From contig JALLBK010000212.1 in NCBI GenBank assembly GCA_036940085.1, positions 1 through 18,062 on the forward strand: a stretch of 18,062 nucleotides of DNA, written 5' to 3'. Below, in pieces: positions 9,390-18,008 of the stretch. Each line of letters opens with the position of its first letter. The first letter of the stretch is position 1. This DNA is from Discostella pseudostelligera. Taxonomy: Eukaryota; Bacillariophyta; Thalassiosirophyceae; Thalassiosirales; Thalassiosiraceae. Both the position numbers and the translations under genes were made by a program. Under the pieces are notes generated by a model. It searched no databases, was not told where the DNA came from, and saw only the letters and a program-made list of their open reading frames with translations.

Positions 9390-12062
9390 ATGCGATTCCC
9401 TCAAGGATCCTTTCTGGTGTCAGTTGCAGTGATCTCAGCTTTGGGCATTGCCCGGGCGGAGTGCCCCAATGCATGCTCTGGCCATGGTCAGTGCGGCTCT
9501 CACGATATGTGCACATGCGATCGGAATTGGCAGGGCTCGGATTGTTCGTTGCGTGAGTATCAGATGTTTCAAATTACTACTTCTTCACTCGAATGTTAAT
9601 TCACTGACTTGTCTCCTCTCTTCTTGTGTAGGAACGTGTCCTTTTGGAAGGGCCCATGTGGACACTCCCAAAGGCGATCTCGACGCATCTCTCGCTGTTG
9701 GAGACCATTCTGCAATTGTTGTGGAAGGTTCGACCGTATATCCTTACGGAACTTCCGAAGGTTATCCGTTCATGGTGGACTCAGCTGGAACTGCCATGAC
9801 TAATACAGCGCACGATTACATGGAATGCTCAAACAAAGGTTTGTGCGATCGAGAGAGGGGACAATGTGAATGTTTGCCTGGTTACGATGGAGCTGCATGC
9901 CAACGCGCCTCGTGTCCAAGTAACACCAACTCCCTCACTCCCGGCAGCGGTGTCGACGAAAGGAGCAACATTGCTTTCAAGATCTTCAATGGAAGGTCTG
10001 CGTTCACGGGCCGTGCCATTTCAAATGCTCAAGTCAATCAATGCTCTGGTCATGGGACATGCATGACAATTGAACAGCTTGCATTTCTGGATAACAGCAA
10101 CACCTACGATTTGTGGGACAAGAAGACAAGCATGGGATGCAGGTGTGATCCAGGGTATGTCTTAGCATGTTACGTTTGAATTTACTGACAGTATCACCAC
10201 CTCACCTTCAAATCTATGTCCATCGCCGCAGGTACACCGGCCCTGATTGTTCGCAACGGGAGTGCGTTAGTGGTGTCGACCCTCTCTACACTGATGATTC
10301 TACTGTCCGCGTGACGCACACCACAGTTCGTTTCGAAACGAGCGATGCTAGCGCCCTCTCCGGAAAATATTCTGTCAAGTTCTACGATATCACTGGCGAG
10401 GATTGGCTTACCAATCCGATATCTATCTCCGGCACTGGAGTTATCAATGGAAAGACGCATTGCGAATCTGTATCGGAAGCTCTACTTGAACTCCCCGGTG
10501 AGATCATTCCAACAGTTGAGTGCTCTCAGACGGTCATCAACACAAACAAGGGAGTCGAATACACACTCACCTTCACTGGCAACCCCGGTCACCTCCGTGA
10601 GCTTGAATTGGACCAGTATTTGGACGGATCGCGTTCGACTGTTTCGGTTTCATCGGGAACTCTGGAGACTGGAGTCCATACCAAGGTAGTCGGTGAATCA
10701 AAGGATTATTTTGCGCAGAGGTGTGAAGGACTCACCGTCAAGGTCCTTGCCGACTCCGACAACACAGACAATTCTTGGACTTCTGCAAATGTGAGACCTG
10801 GATCTCTCGGCTACCTTTCTGGGCCTGCTGGACCACTGACTGCGGCCGAAAAGAAGTTGTTGAAAAAGTGCCTCGGCGACTCTGACTGGGACCCTGACAA
10901 CAACGTCGAAGTTGCCAACTGGGACGCCGGCGTCGTTGTTGAGAATGATGGTGCCAGCTCTTACAACATGATTGGTGCTTTCCCTCACGCCATCAAAGTT
11001 ATTCCTGTCGAGTCTACCCAAGATTACAATGTTCACATGCCCGGTTCATACCATCTCGTGTGGTACGATGCTGATGCAACTGATAAGGAATTTCGCGTTG
11101 CGAATCTTAACAGCGCGGCAAATGTTGTTGGTGAAGCGGATGAAATGTACGTTTATACAACTCAAGGAACTGTTCAGCAAATGGGATGGGGAACCGAAGA
11201 AGAAATCGCCGACAACTCAAGCGGTGGAGGATCCAGCACGCGCATTGTTGGCTATTTCGATAAGTCATCAAACAGGATCTACACGAATTATGACACGAGT
11301 TGCAATAGCAACCTGAGCAGCCCCAACCCCCGAAACCATGTTTGTGTGAAGAAGGGCGACAAACTTTTCGTCGTTGATTCCTGCTGGGGCAGAGGAGACC
11401 AGGGCGCTGGAACTGTCAGCCCAATCTTTGGAGGCACTGCATTAAATGAATGTGATGATAGTACTGTCCCAAGCCACCATTCAGGCAATATCTATACGGT
11501 GACAAAGGTGAGAATTTTTGGAGAACTATCTAATCCTTTCGTTTGGCGCTCCATGCCTCATTCTGTTCTTTCATTCTCTTCCAAACCGTAGGTCTTCTCT
11601 GTTCCTATTGGCTCAAACTCCACGACCACCCCCGCAACGACTGTCGATATCGTCGCCGATCCAACTGCGAAGCACAGTGTCGATACGAACATTATCGAAG
11701 TCAGCTCGAGCTTTCCCTTCCGAGGACTCGAGGGTGATCCTGAGAATTCTAACACCTCTCCAGCTGGTGCCGGTAGGGACACAACCTGGTCGGACAACAC
11801 TGGAGTAGTCATCCTCTTCCACTACACTCCCCACCAGGATGGTTCCTACGAGTATATCTCGGAATGCTCTAACAGAGGTCTTTGCTCAAAGGATGGCATT
11901 TGTGATTGCTTCGATGGGTGAGTTGTTATGGTTAATTGGCTCATCTGATCGATCAGGTTCATGTTCGTCGAATTTCCTCACTCTGCTGTTCTTCATTTCC
12001 TTAGGTACACTGGTCATGACTGCAGCATTCAGAGTATCCTTGCTAAAGCGAAATCGAGGTAG
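9390..12062 (+). CDS. Secreted EGF-like protein, SIG1/Ocm1 mastigoneme-type candidate (5 exons)
   Basis: Exons: 9390-9552, 9632-10154, 10232-11507, 11592-11917, 12005-12062. The introns are 79, 77, 84 and 87 nt with consensus GTGAGT, GTATGT, GTGAGA and GTGAGT donors. All junctions keep frame, giving 781 aa. The start MRFPQ opens a clean signal peptide (1-23, cut after ARA). EGF-like modules lie at C25-C52 (CSGHGQC...GSDC), C120-~C146 (CSNKGLC...DGAAC), C192-C235 (CSGHGTC...GPDC) and C746-C769 (CSNRGLC...GHDC). About 500 residues of beta-rich, Cys-poor sequence separate the last two, with N-glycosylation sequons (NSS, NLS, NST). There is no membrane anchor. The ECSN.GLC...C.C..GY.G..C pattern with a long spacer resembles diatom SIG1 and the Ochromonas mastigoneme protein Ocm1, so a structural role on flagellar hairs of male gametes is plausible. 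The architecture is certain; the family assignment is moderate and made from memory. Confidence 0.85.
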
Positions 12063-12436
12063 TTTCATGTCAACACATGTATCAACCCATTGTTGCATCG
12101 TATGTTCTGGACAGATTAGTTGGAAACCATGATCGCATTCTATGAAGGAAGCGTATCTTCTCTTCGACAATGAACCTTTCGCAGTTATAATGGAAAGAGA
12201 TAAGCATTGCATCTTCGCTCATCAGCGGAAGACGTAGCTAAATTACTCTTTAATGATACGACTACTCTAACGAAACAATCATTCCATGCTTATTGGTTCC
12301 TCGTTAAATATCTGTCAACGCCCAGTTCCAGTCCTCTTCCCCGACGTGTTGAAATTTCCCAAATTGCAGAAGATCCTTCCCCCTCACCACCCAGCGAACA
12401 ACCCGATCACCTCATCCGTTTCATGTGAGTAACGGC
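12063..12436. other. Convergent gap between EGF-like gene and plastid-protein gene
   Basis: These 374 bp should contain the 3' ends of two converging genes. The only open frames (for example + 12207-12428) lack protein-like composition and signal. A Pro/Ser-codon-rich stretch at 12317-12400 looks superficially coding but has no supported gene model. Nothing else was recognised. Confidence 0.5.
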
Positions 12437-12856
12437 TTACCGTTCCCAAAATTTAAGACCAAAATAGTAAAATGTGGCAAGGAATGGAGCCACAAATCCA
12501 CCTCCCCAGAACCAAAGGTTGAATGTTCTCTGCTTCGCCGCAATTTCTTCAGCAGTTGGTGGAGGAGGACGATCCTTCAGCGACAAAATATTGGTGGAAG
12601 TCATGATGGTAGATTCTTGTGAAATAAAACGATCAATGCCAGCACTGAGCGATGGAGATGATGTGGTGATAGGCGCTTGCCGATCAAAGGAAAGGTGTGC
12701 AATTGTAGACAACGCATCTGTTGATGACGGCGTCGGTGCATCCATCGCCACCATCGACATTGCCGTCACGCTGCCTCGGCCGATGGGGTTGACGAATCCA
12801 GCGACACGAGCGGCCAAAGAAAGGAGGGAGAGAATGAAAACGAAGGAGCGGGTCAT
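12437..12856 (-). CDS. Small plastid-targeted single-span membrane protein of unknown function
   Basis: This single exon encodes 139 aa. The N-terminus is a signal peptide (1-20) ending VAG|FVNP. Phe at +1 followed by a Ser/Thr/Pro-rich, Met-containing transit-like stretch matches the diatom bipartite presequence for plastid import (ASAFAP-type motif). The mature part is polar until residue 100. Then TAEEIAAKQR leads into one aromatic hydrophobic segment (about 112-134; TFNLWFWGGGFVAPFLATFY, then YFG) and a 5-residue tail LKFWER. This is the size and shape of small single-helix thylakoid subunits or assembly factors, but I do not recognise it as any named Psb, Psa or Pet subunit. The start codon has a strong context (GCCACCATGACC). 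The promoter carries TGACGT/ACGTCA motifs. Real gene and plastid targeting: fairly sure. Function: unknown. Confidence 0.8.
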   Translation of the reverse strand: MTRSFVFILSLLSLAARVAGFVNPIGRGSVTAMSMVAMDAPTPSSTDALSTIAHLSFDRQAPITTSSPSLSAGIDRFISQESTIMTSTNILSLKDRPPPPTAEEIAAKQRTFNLWFWGGGFVAPFLATFYYFGLKFWER

Positions 12857-13386
12857 GGTGGCTACTATTCCTACTCAATTAAATGATGATGGGATTGCTC
12901 GAACCCGGCTTTGATTTTGATTGCGATGATCGACTTTTGATGCCGGATCGAGCTTTGACTTGATGCTTCAAGCTCAGTTGTGTTGATGACTCATTTCCAC
13001 AAGTGACGTACGAGTGTCTGTCCGTGGAAGAAAATGACGTCAGCAACGGTACCGGACAGACGTCATACAGAATGGCGCCGAAAACATCAGCAGCTTTTCT
13101 TTTAACGGCCGGCCTGCATGCCTACAGATGCAACTCACGATCTATCACGATCTTGATGCTTTCCTCTCAGATTGATCGGAGTGCATTATTATTTGGACAC
13201 CCTATTCTGTTCCCAGTGCAATATCCTCTTGTAATCGAAGCTGCGCGGTCCATACAAATTATATTTGCAAGATGAGCTTGATCTTTTTATGTCTTCGGCG
13301 AGTACTGAGGGCATCGCTTCGTGTATCAACTGAATTGAAGCAGAACATTTGCAGATCCATTACATTGATCATCAACTTGACTTTAT
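12857..13386. other. Promoter-containing gap between two minus-strand genes
   Basis: These 530 bp contain the promoter of the plastid-protein gene (near 12857-13070, with the CRE module annotated separately) and the 3' region of the proteasome-like gene (near 13300-13386). CTTTGA(T/C) recurs at 12911, 12933 and 12953. An open + frame at 13003-13275 has no protein character and overlaps the palindromic module, so it was not called. Confidence 0.5.
13004..13065. promoter_or_regulatory. Palindromic bZIP/CRE-type module upstream of the plastid-protein gene
   Basis: TGACGT occurs at 13004-13009, the full palindrome TGACGTCA at 13035-13042, and ACGTCA at 13060-13065. GTCTGTCCG (13016-13024) and its exact reverse complement CGGACAGAC (13053-13061) flank the central palindrome, so the module is nearly symmetric around it. 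It lies 148-209 bp upstream of the 12856 ATG. In Phaeodactylum, TGACGT/ACGTCA elements bound by a bZIP factor give CO2/cAMP-responsive expression of a plastid carbonic anhydrase. The same logic here is inference. Confidence 0.6.
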
Positions 13387-14703
13387 TTACAATGGATCTG
13401 ACCTCATCAACCTAACGACATCATATTCAGTAAGTCGAATCGTCCCTCGTTTTGAGGATGTAACTACAACTTCCATCGGAGGAAGTGTCGTTGGTAATGC
13501 TGGTTGCTCCGATGCAGCGGTTACTGATGACATGGATCGATATCCTCTGTTCTTCCACTCCTCTACTAACGATGATAATATCGTTTGCAACATCTGACGT
13601 AGATATAGTGCTTCTGCTTTATCATCATGTTTGGTGATAGGTGTGGTGTTGTCGTTTGGATGAGCGGCAACTCCATTTGTACCTTGGTCGAACCGATTCC
13701 AAATTAGCCGTTTCAATCTCTGTTGGGATTGGATTGAGCCCCCCGTAACAATTATTTGAGGAGAGATATTGACGCCGTTTCTTTCAGTGTACACACTTTT
13801 CCTCCATCCTCCATTCGGATGCGTTTCGCTCATGGCCATCCGTGCACCATGCATATTGTTGCTTCCCTCTTTCGAGTCAGGGCAAGTATCAACTCCAGCT
13901 AACAAAAGAGACGCACCCAATGGCCTCAATCCACCACCAAACGCATGTTTTTGACATTTATCAGATATTGCTTGTGAGAGACGGAGTACAGTTTCCGATG
14001 GCTGTGTGAAAATTGGTTGACATTCCTTACTCCGTGAGCGGGTCGAAGCATTTTCATCGACGGCGATGATTCCAACTGGACTACATCCTAACCGATGCCA
14101 CCCCAACATCTGTTGTTCTTCCTCTAAATGTGAATAAATAGTATGTAGCAGAGCCGTGGCATCTGAGAGTAGTCCCGAGAGTCCTACGAGAATTGTCGAC
14201 GTGGTTGTTTCCTGAAGCGAGGAGCTGAAGTACACAGAGAGTGGAACCTCTATGATTCTAAACTGCGCCCGCTGATTTCCCCCTTTCATATACGAATTTA
14301 CTTCATCTTCATCTTGCTGTTCCAATTCCTCGTCTATATCTCTACGATGTTGTTTCGTTCGTATTGTTGAGAGTGAAGTTGAAGCGGACGATGGTGGCGG
14401 TTGTGAAATTGTTGCCATTATCAGCACTGCGTCACCACCACCCGGTGCACTCACTCCAACACTCACGATTGGATTGCTATCCTCTCGTACACACGCCTTG
14501 GTGGCATATTCTACTTGCAATACTCGCCCATCAGGTGTAAATTGTGGTGTCGTAAGGTCGTAGTCATATGCCGCGTATCGACGACTGTGGTGGCCGCCAA
14601 CGCTGCCATGTCTGCTTGCCGAAGCCAAAGGCAAAACCACTGGAATTATCAAATGGTTGAAACAAAGTATGGAGGAGAAGAACAGTATTCGCCCTAGTGT
14701 CAT
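13387..14703 (-). CDS. Proteasome alpha-subunit-like protein with N-terminal signal peptide
   Basis: This single exon encodes 438 aa, against about 240-260 aa for canonical 20S alpha subunits. Residues 1-30 are a hydrophobic signal peptide (RILFFSSILCF...PLASAS) with a likely cut near ASA. Residues 46-70 are the alpha N-terminal signature: YDYDLTTPQFTPDGRVLQVE followed by YATKA, with PDGR and QVEYA intact, closest in feel to the alpha-7 (PSMA3) type. ILVGLSGLLSDATALLHTIY (171-190) matches the GLxxDAR helix. HAFGGGLRPLGASLLLAGVD (253-272) matches the RPFGVSLLIAG strand region. Acidic or Ser-rich inserts sit at about 98-147 and 275-350. Alpha subunits lack the catalytic Thr, as here. Ser at the +1 site argues against stromal import, so ER, secreted or periplastid compartments are candidates. 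Fold: firm. Targeting: good. Partner ring: unknown. Confidence 0.82.
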   Translation of the reverse strand: MTLGRILFFSSILCFNHLIIPVVLPLASASRHGSVGGHHSRRYAAYDYDLTTPQFTPDGRVLQVEYATKACVREDSNPIVSVGVSAPGGGDAVLIMATISQPPPSSASTSLSTIRTKQHRRDIDEELEQQDEDEVNSYMKGGNQRAQFRIIEVPLSVYFSSSLQETTTSTILVGLSGLLSDATALLHTIYSHLEEEQQMLGWHRLGCSPVGIIAVDENASTRSRSKECQPIFTQPSETVLRLSQAISDKCQKHAFGGGLRPLGASLLLAGVDTCPDSKEGSNNMHGARMAMSETHPNGGWRKSVYTERNGVNISPQIIVTGGSIQSQQRLKRLIWNRFDQGTNGVAAHPNDNTTPITKHDDKAEALYLRQMLQTILSSLVEEWKNRGYRSMSSVTAASEQPALPTTLPPMEVVVTSSKRGTIRLTEYDVVRLMRSDPL

Positions 14704-14910
14704 GAGCGTATGAGATTTGGCCTTGATTGATGATGTCGTTGACGGTTGGAGAGGTTTGGTGGACGATGACGATGCGATCGAAGCCTATTGCCAAATACAG
14801 AATCGAAATCGATTTATTTTTTGACATGTTTCGGGGGATTTTTGACATCGCCTCTCTAGAGAGATAACAAAAATATTGCCACTTTATGCTTTGATGTTGC
14901 CGCGCGATGA

Positions 14911-15138
14911 TTCCACGTGGCAGTGTGAGGTGAAGAATGTATGCCGTATGTAAATACAGGACCCATGACATCTCGGGCCGATGGGACGGCTACTCTCTAG
15001 AGGATATCTGGTAAGCGTCTGGCCGGTTTTGTCCTGTAGAAGCCCACGTAGGAATTCTGACCCCGTATTAGGGCAGATCTGAATATCGTCCGGCTGTCCG
15101 GCTGTGACAGAGTCTCACTGGTTCCACGTGGGCAGTGT
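14911..15138. repeat. Direct repeat containing a CACGTG box (two copies)
   Basis: TTCCACGTGGCAGTGT (14911-14926) recurs as TTCCACGTGGGCAGTGT (15122-15138), differing by one inserted G, 211 bp apart in the same orientation. The shared core CACGTG is a G-box, typical of bHLH or bZIP factors. Both copies lie upstream of the proteasome-like gene. Confidence 0.6.
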
Positions 15139-15140
15139 TT

Positions 15141-15189
15141 TGGCGCGCCCAACACGCGGAAATGGCGCGCCCTACGCTATGGCGGGCCC
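15141..15189. promoter_or_regulatory. Triplicated TGGCG(C/G)GCCC motif
   Basis: TGGCGCGCCC occurs at 15141-15150 and 15163-15172, and TGGCGGGCCC at 15180-15189. The first is preceded by TTT, giving TTTGGCGCGCC, a good match to an E2F site (TTTSSCGC); the second reads AAATGGCGCGCC. They lie about 440-490 bp upstream of the proteasome-like ATG, or in the terminal region of the adjacent transposon remnant. Confidence 0.45.
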
Positions 15190-15396
15190 ACACAAATTTC
15201 CCTGAATGCCGAAGCTTTTGAGCTCGATCAGTTGATTTTGCCCACTATTCAATTACTCAGTAGAACATTTCCCCTTAATACTTTAATATGTAAACAAATC
15301 TAAAACAACTGCACCTTGTTCTCCCATCAGTAGTATCATTGAGAGATTTGATGCAGTAGACTTGCGTTGGCCCCCACTCCCCATTCTTTGTAAGTT

Positions 15397-18003
15397 TCAC
15401 TCATACGATGCTCCTCTCTTCTGCAACAATTGACCCATAAATCGTATTCCTTTCATCTTAGCAGAGTCGTTAGGTGTAAAAGCAAACTTCTCTTCCACCG
15501 GCAAGTACCACTTGTTGTAATGAAGATTGAAGAACCCAAGCACCCAATAATATTCAGGAGTAATTGTTTTATTCTTTCCGGTCCCTCTTGTACATTGCAA
15601 CTGAACAAGACTGTTTCGAGAAATGAATATTTGTTGCGGCGCACTCACATTAGCATCATCATTGGCAGCATTCTCATCCTGAGCAGAACTGTGATTGCAG
15701 CCGGCACCAATTCTTTCTTGCTCCTTTGCTCTGAACCAACGCCGATTGCGAGACATATATTTGCTCAATGTCGATATAGCTCCCGATTCCATTTTTCCAA
15801 GCTGCATCAACTGAATTAAATTAAATGCCGAACCAGCAACCTCCTCCCCCAAGACTTTCAAATCAAGCAAAGACATGAGCTCATGATAACAGTCATGTGC
15901 ACCACCAGCGGAGTGTGAAATCTCACCACTCAACTCTTTGACCTGTTCTCCACCCAAATCCTCTTCTAGTACTACTTCCGTCTCACTGAATTCATTGCCT
16001 GCAGTTGTCACATCATCTTTGGCAGAGGCGTTGATTTCAGACATATGAAGAGCTATCATATCTGGTGAGAGTGTAGCCTCAAGATTGGTACTGTCCTTCT
16101 GTACGATTGATCCATCCTCATCCTCATCCACATCATCATCATCTCCTCCTCATCGACACTAGTACCAACACCACCATGGTTAGTAGTATGAGTACTAAAC
16201 TGTCCACATCGTCCTCTGATGTCCACCTTAGGCCGCTTAAAGAACTGCACAATAATAGCTGAAAGGTCTGAGGGATTCTCCACACTGACTGCAAATGGTG
16301 ATAATCCATTTCTGACCTCAATTCCAAACAACTCAAGAAAACTCTTCATCTTAGCATTTGAGAACTCAATGATACCTCTAACCTCGTCCCACAATTGATC
16401 GATTGCTGGTTTGTCTGTGTCAATGCGCACACTGCCATGAAACTTTTTAGCCGTGCTACTACCCTCCTTCAAACTTTCAATGTAGTCCGAATATGTGGCT
16501 TGATATCCCGACAACCCATCCTTAGACCTGTGTGTTCTCAGATTTCCTTCAAAGATACAGTCAGTCTTCAAATTGCTTTTATGAACGATGCGTGTAAGTT
16601 GTTCCGCGTTGAATTCCCGCAACATAGTTCGCCACATTCCATATGTGTGCTCATTGCACTCTGATGTGTTTCTCCTCGGGTGTAACACATCATCTCTAGC
16701 AACTAGGAAAAGGAGACCCACGGTTTCCAATACCATGTTGCGCTTATTAGCCAACATTGTACTCCCACTAGTGTGGAACGACGTGAACCATAGCATTGTG
16801 ATCCATAAAAAAATAGCACAATGACGCCAGCTCAATCCAGTTGCATTTACTGCATATGCTCAAAGCCGCAAGAAAACAAGCCGAACAACTGTTACTGAAT
16901 GATTGCCCACATCACAATTCAATTCATCCTTCCTGGCAAGGTCAATCAACTTTTGGATAGTATCCACTGACGCCAACTTCAACAACAAAGCATCAGATGC
17001 AAAGTCCTCCACTCACCATAGCTTTTGATTCACTTTAGACATGGAGAGGAGCATAGGGTCAAAGACATACTGTCCAATAGATGCTGGTGACAATCTGCCA
17101 ATAAGCTGGTATCTTGCATTCTTGACATTGTAATTGGTATCTGGCAATGACACATAATTAATCTTGCCATCGAGGTAGTCGATGATGACTTTAAGATTCC
17201 ACTGTACTTCTGATGAAACGCCATCTGTAGTTGTATTCAACAACACTGCCTTTCCATCCTCCTGTACTGCTCTACAGATAGCACGTACAGCCTCCTCTCC
17301 AAAAGTATTCTGCTCATTGATTGACTGTGGCTGTCCAGCAAGTGTGTAGTATGGAGCACATTGTTGCGGTGTCCCTTGAAATGAGAGTACACAGCCTTTT
17401 ATTTCAGCAGCCGGTTTGCCATACTTTCCATCCAAACATTGACGCAAGAATATTTTTTTGTTGGATTCCTCCTTGTCTGACAGTGGAACAGGTAGATTAT
17501 GGTTTGGATAGGCTCCTCCAACCACAAAGCTACCTTGGGAAGAGAAATACACCTGGAACAACTTTGAGAGGACAGTTCCGTCAAATCCTGCAGTAAAAGC
17601 AACTCGATCAGATGCCCCGGTTGCAACACGACGTGATCTGATTTTACTGATGTGCGCTTTGATTCTTGTCACCATCTCATCATGCAAGCATGAAATTCAG
17701 TACCCTCTGGCCATAACAAGGATTTGCCACACCGTTGAACTTGGCAACCAAAGCTTTCATTAAGTCAATAAGCAACTCACCTCGGAACGATACCGAGGTG
17801 AGATATAGTTTATTGAAGCTCAGCAGGAAGTTGTCCATACTGGGAAGGTTGTCTGATTGACCAGGAATAGTGATTGCCTTCTTTGTTGTCTCTCACAAGA
17901 ATTTGTACCACTTGACCTGATAAACGATTCGCTTCTTGAGATCACAGCAAAGTTGCGTGTAGAAGCTGTCCGACATATTGCTAAACGACTGTAGGACTGC
18001 CAT
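15397..18003 (-). pseudogene. Decayed DDE (P-element-like) transposase, undescribed family candidate
   Basis: Starting at ATG 18003 (MAVLQSFSNM), a coding-like frame of about 868 codons runs to TGA 15397. It is interrupted by TGA 17895-17893, a frameshift near 17683, TGA 17015-17013, TGA 16862-16860, and a frameshift in a GAT/GAG run near 16131-16155. Protein-like sequence continues across each break. Three motifs resemble P/Kolobok-type RNase H transposases: D1 in TTTDG (Asp codon 17225-17223); D2 in LPDTNYNVKNAR (Asp 17141-17139), like the D..H..K..R motif; and E in SECNEHTYGMWR (Glu 16652-16650), like E..FG..R. A helical region separates D2 from E. The last 245 codons hold an acidic segment, SRNRRWFRAKEQE and a Trp/Tyr-rich end. 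An intron 17016-16831 (GTGAGT...GAG, 186 nt, phase-compatible) could remove two of the stops, but the removed part itself reads as protein. Mobile-element nature is inference from motifs and decay. Confidence 0.6.
16112..16160 (-). repeat. GAT/GAG trinucleotide run at a frameshift
   Basis: On the minus strand a run of GAT, GAG and ATG-like triplets encodes an acidic stretch. One frame reads SVDEEE then MMMMWMRMRM; the next reads DDDDVDEDEDGS and continues as the C-terminal part of the decayed ORF. The change of open frame inside the microsatellite is best explained by replication slippage that lost or gained one or two bases. Confidence 0.7.
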
Positions 18004-18008
18004 CTACC

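Larger units (their letters stand above)
14704..15396. other. Gap between proteasome-like gene and decayed transposon ORF; GC-rich motif cluster
   Basis: These 693 bp hold no supported gene. 14704-14990 should be the promoter of the minus-strand proteasome-like gene and has the palindrome TCTCTAGAGA (14855-14864). 14990-15200 is GC-richer than its surroundings, with CACGTG, GGCGCGCC and GTCCGGCT repeats. 15240-15350 is AT-rich. A transposon end may lie inside this interval, since the decayed ORF terminates at 15397; no terminal inverted repeat can be tested because the other end lies outside the window. Confidence 0.45.

Noticed and set aside
9022..9516. 164-codon minus-strand open frame
   Set aside because: It overlaps the well-supported start of the EGF-like gene on the other strand. 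The translation has no domain or targeting signal and no repeat or splice pattern. Treated as a chance frame.
12207..12622. Two short plus-strand frames around the end of the plastid-protein gene
   Set aside because: One is intergenic without protein character; the other is antisense to a gene with a clear targeting sequence and membrane helix.
14564..14971. Minus-strand 135-codon frame overlapping the proteasome-like start
   Set aside because: It is out of frame with the signal peptide and alpha signature, and shows no domain.
15397..16835. Two separate functional minus-strand genes (16835-16056 and 16131-15397)
   Set aside because: Neither has a natural ATG start at the listed ends. Their junction lies in a trinucleotide run, and together they continue one protein, so a single decayed ORF fits better.
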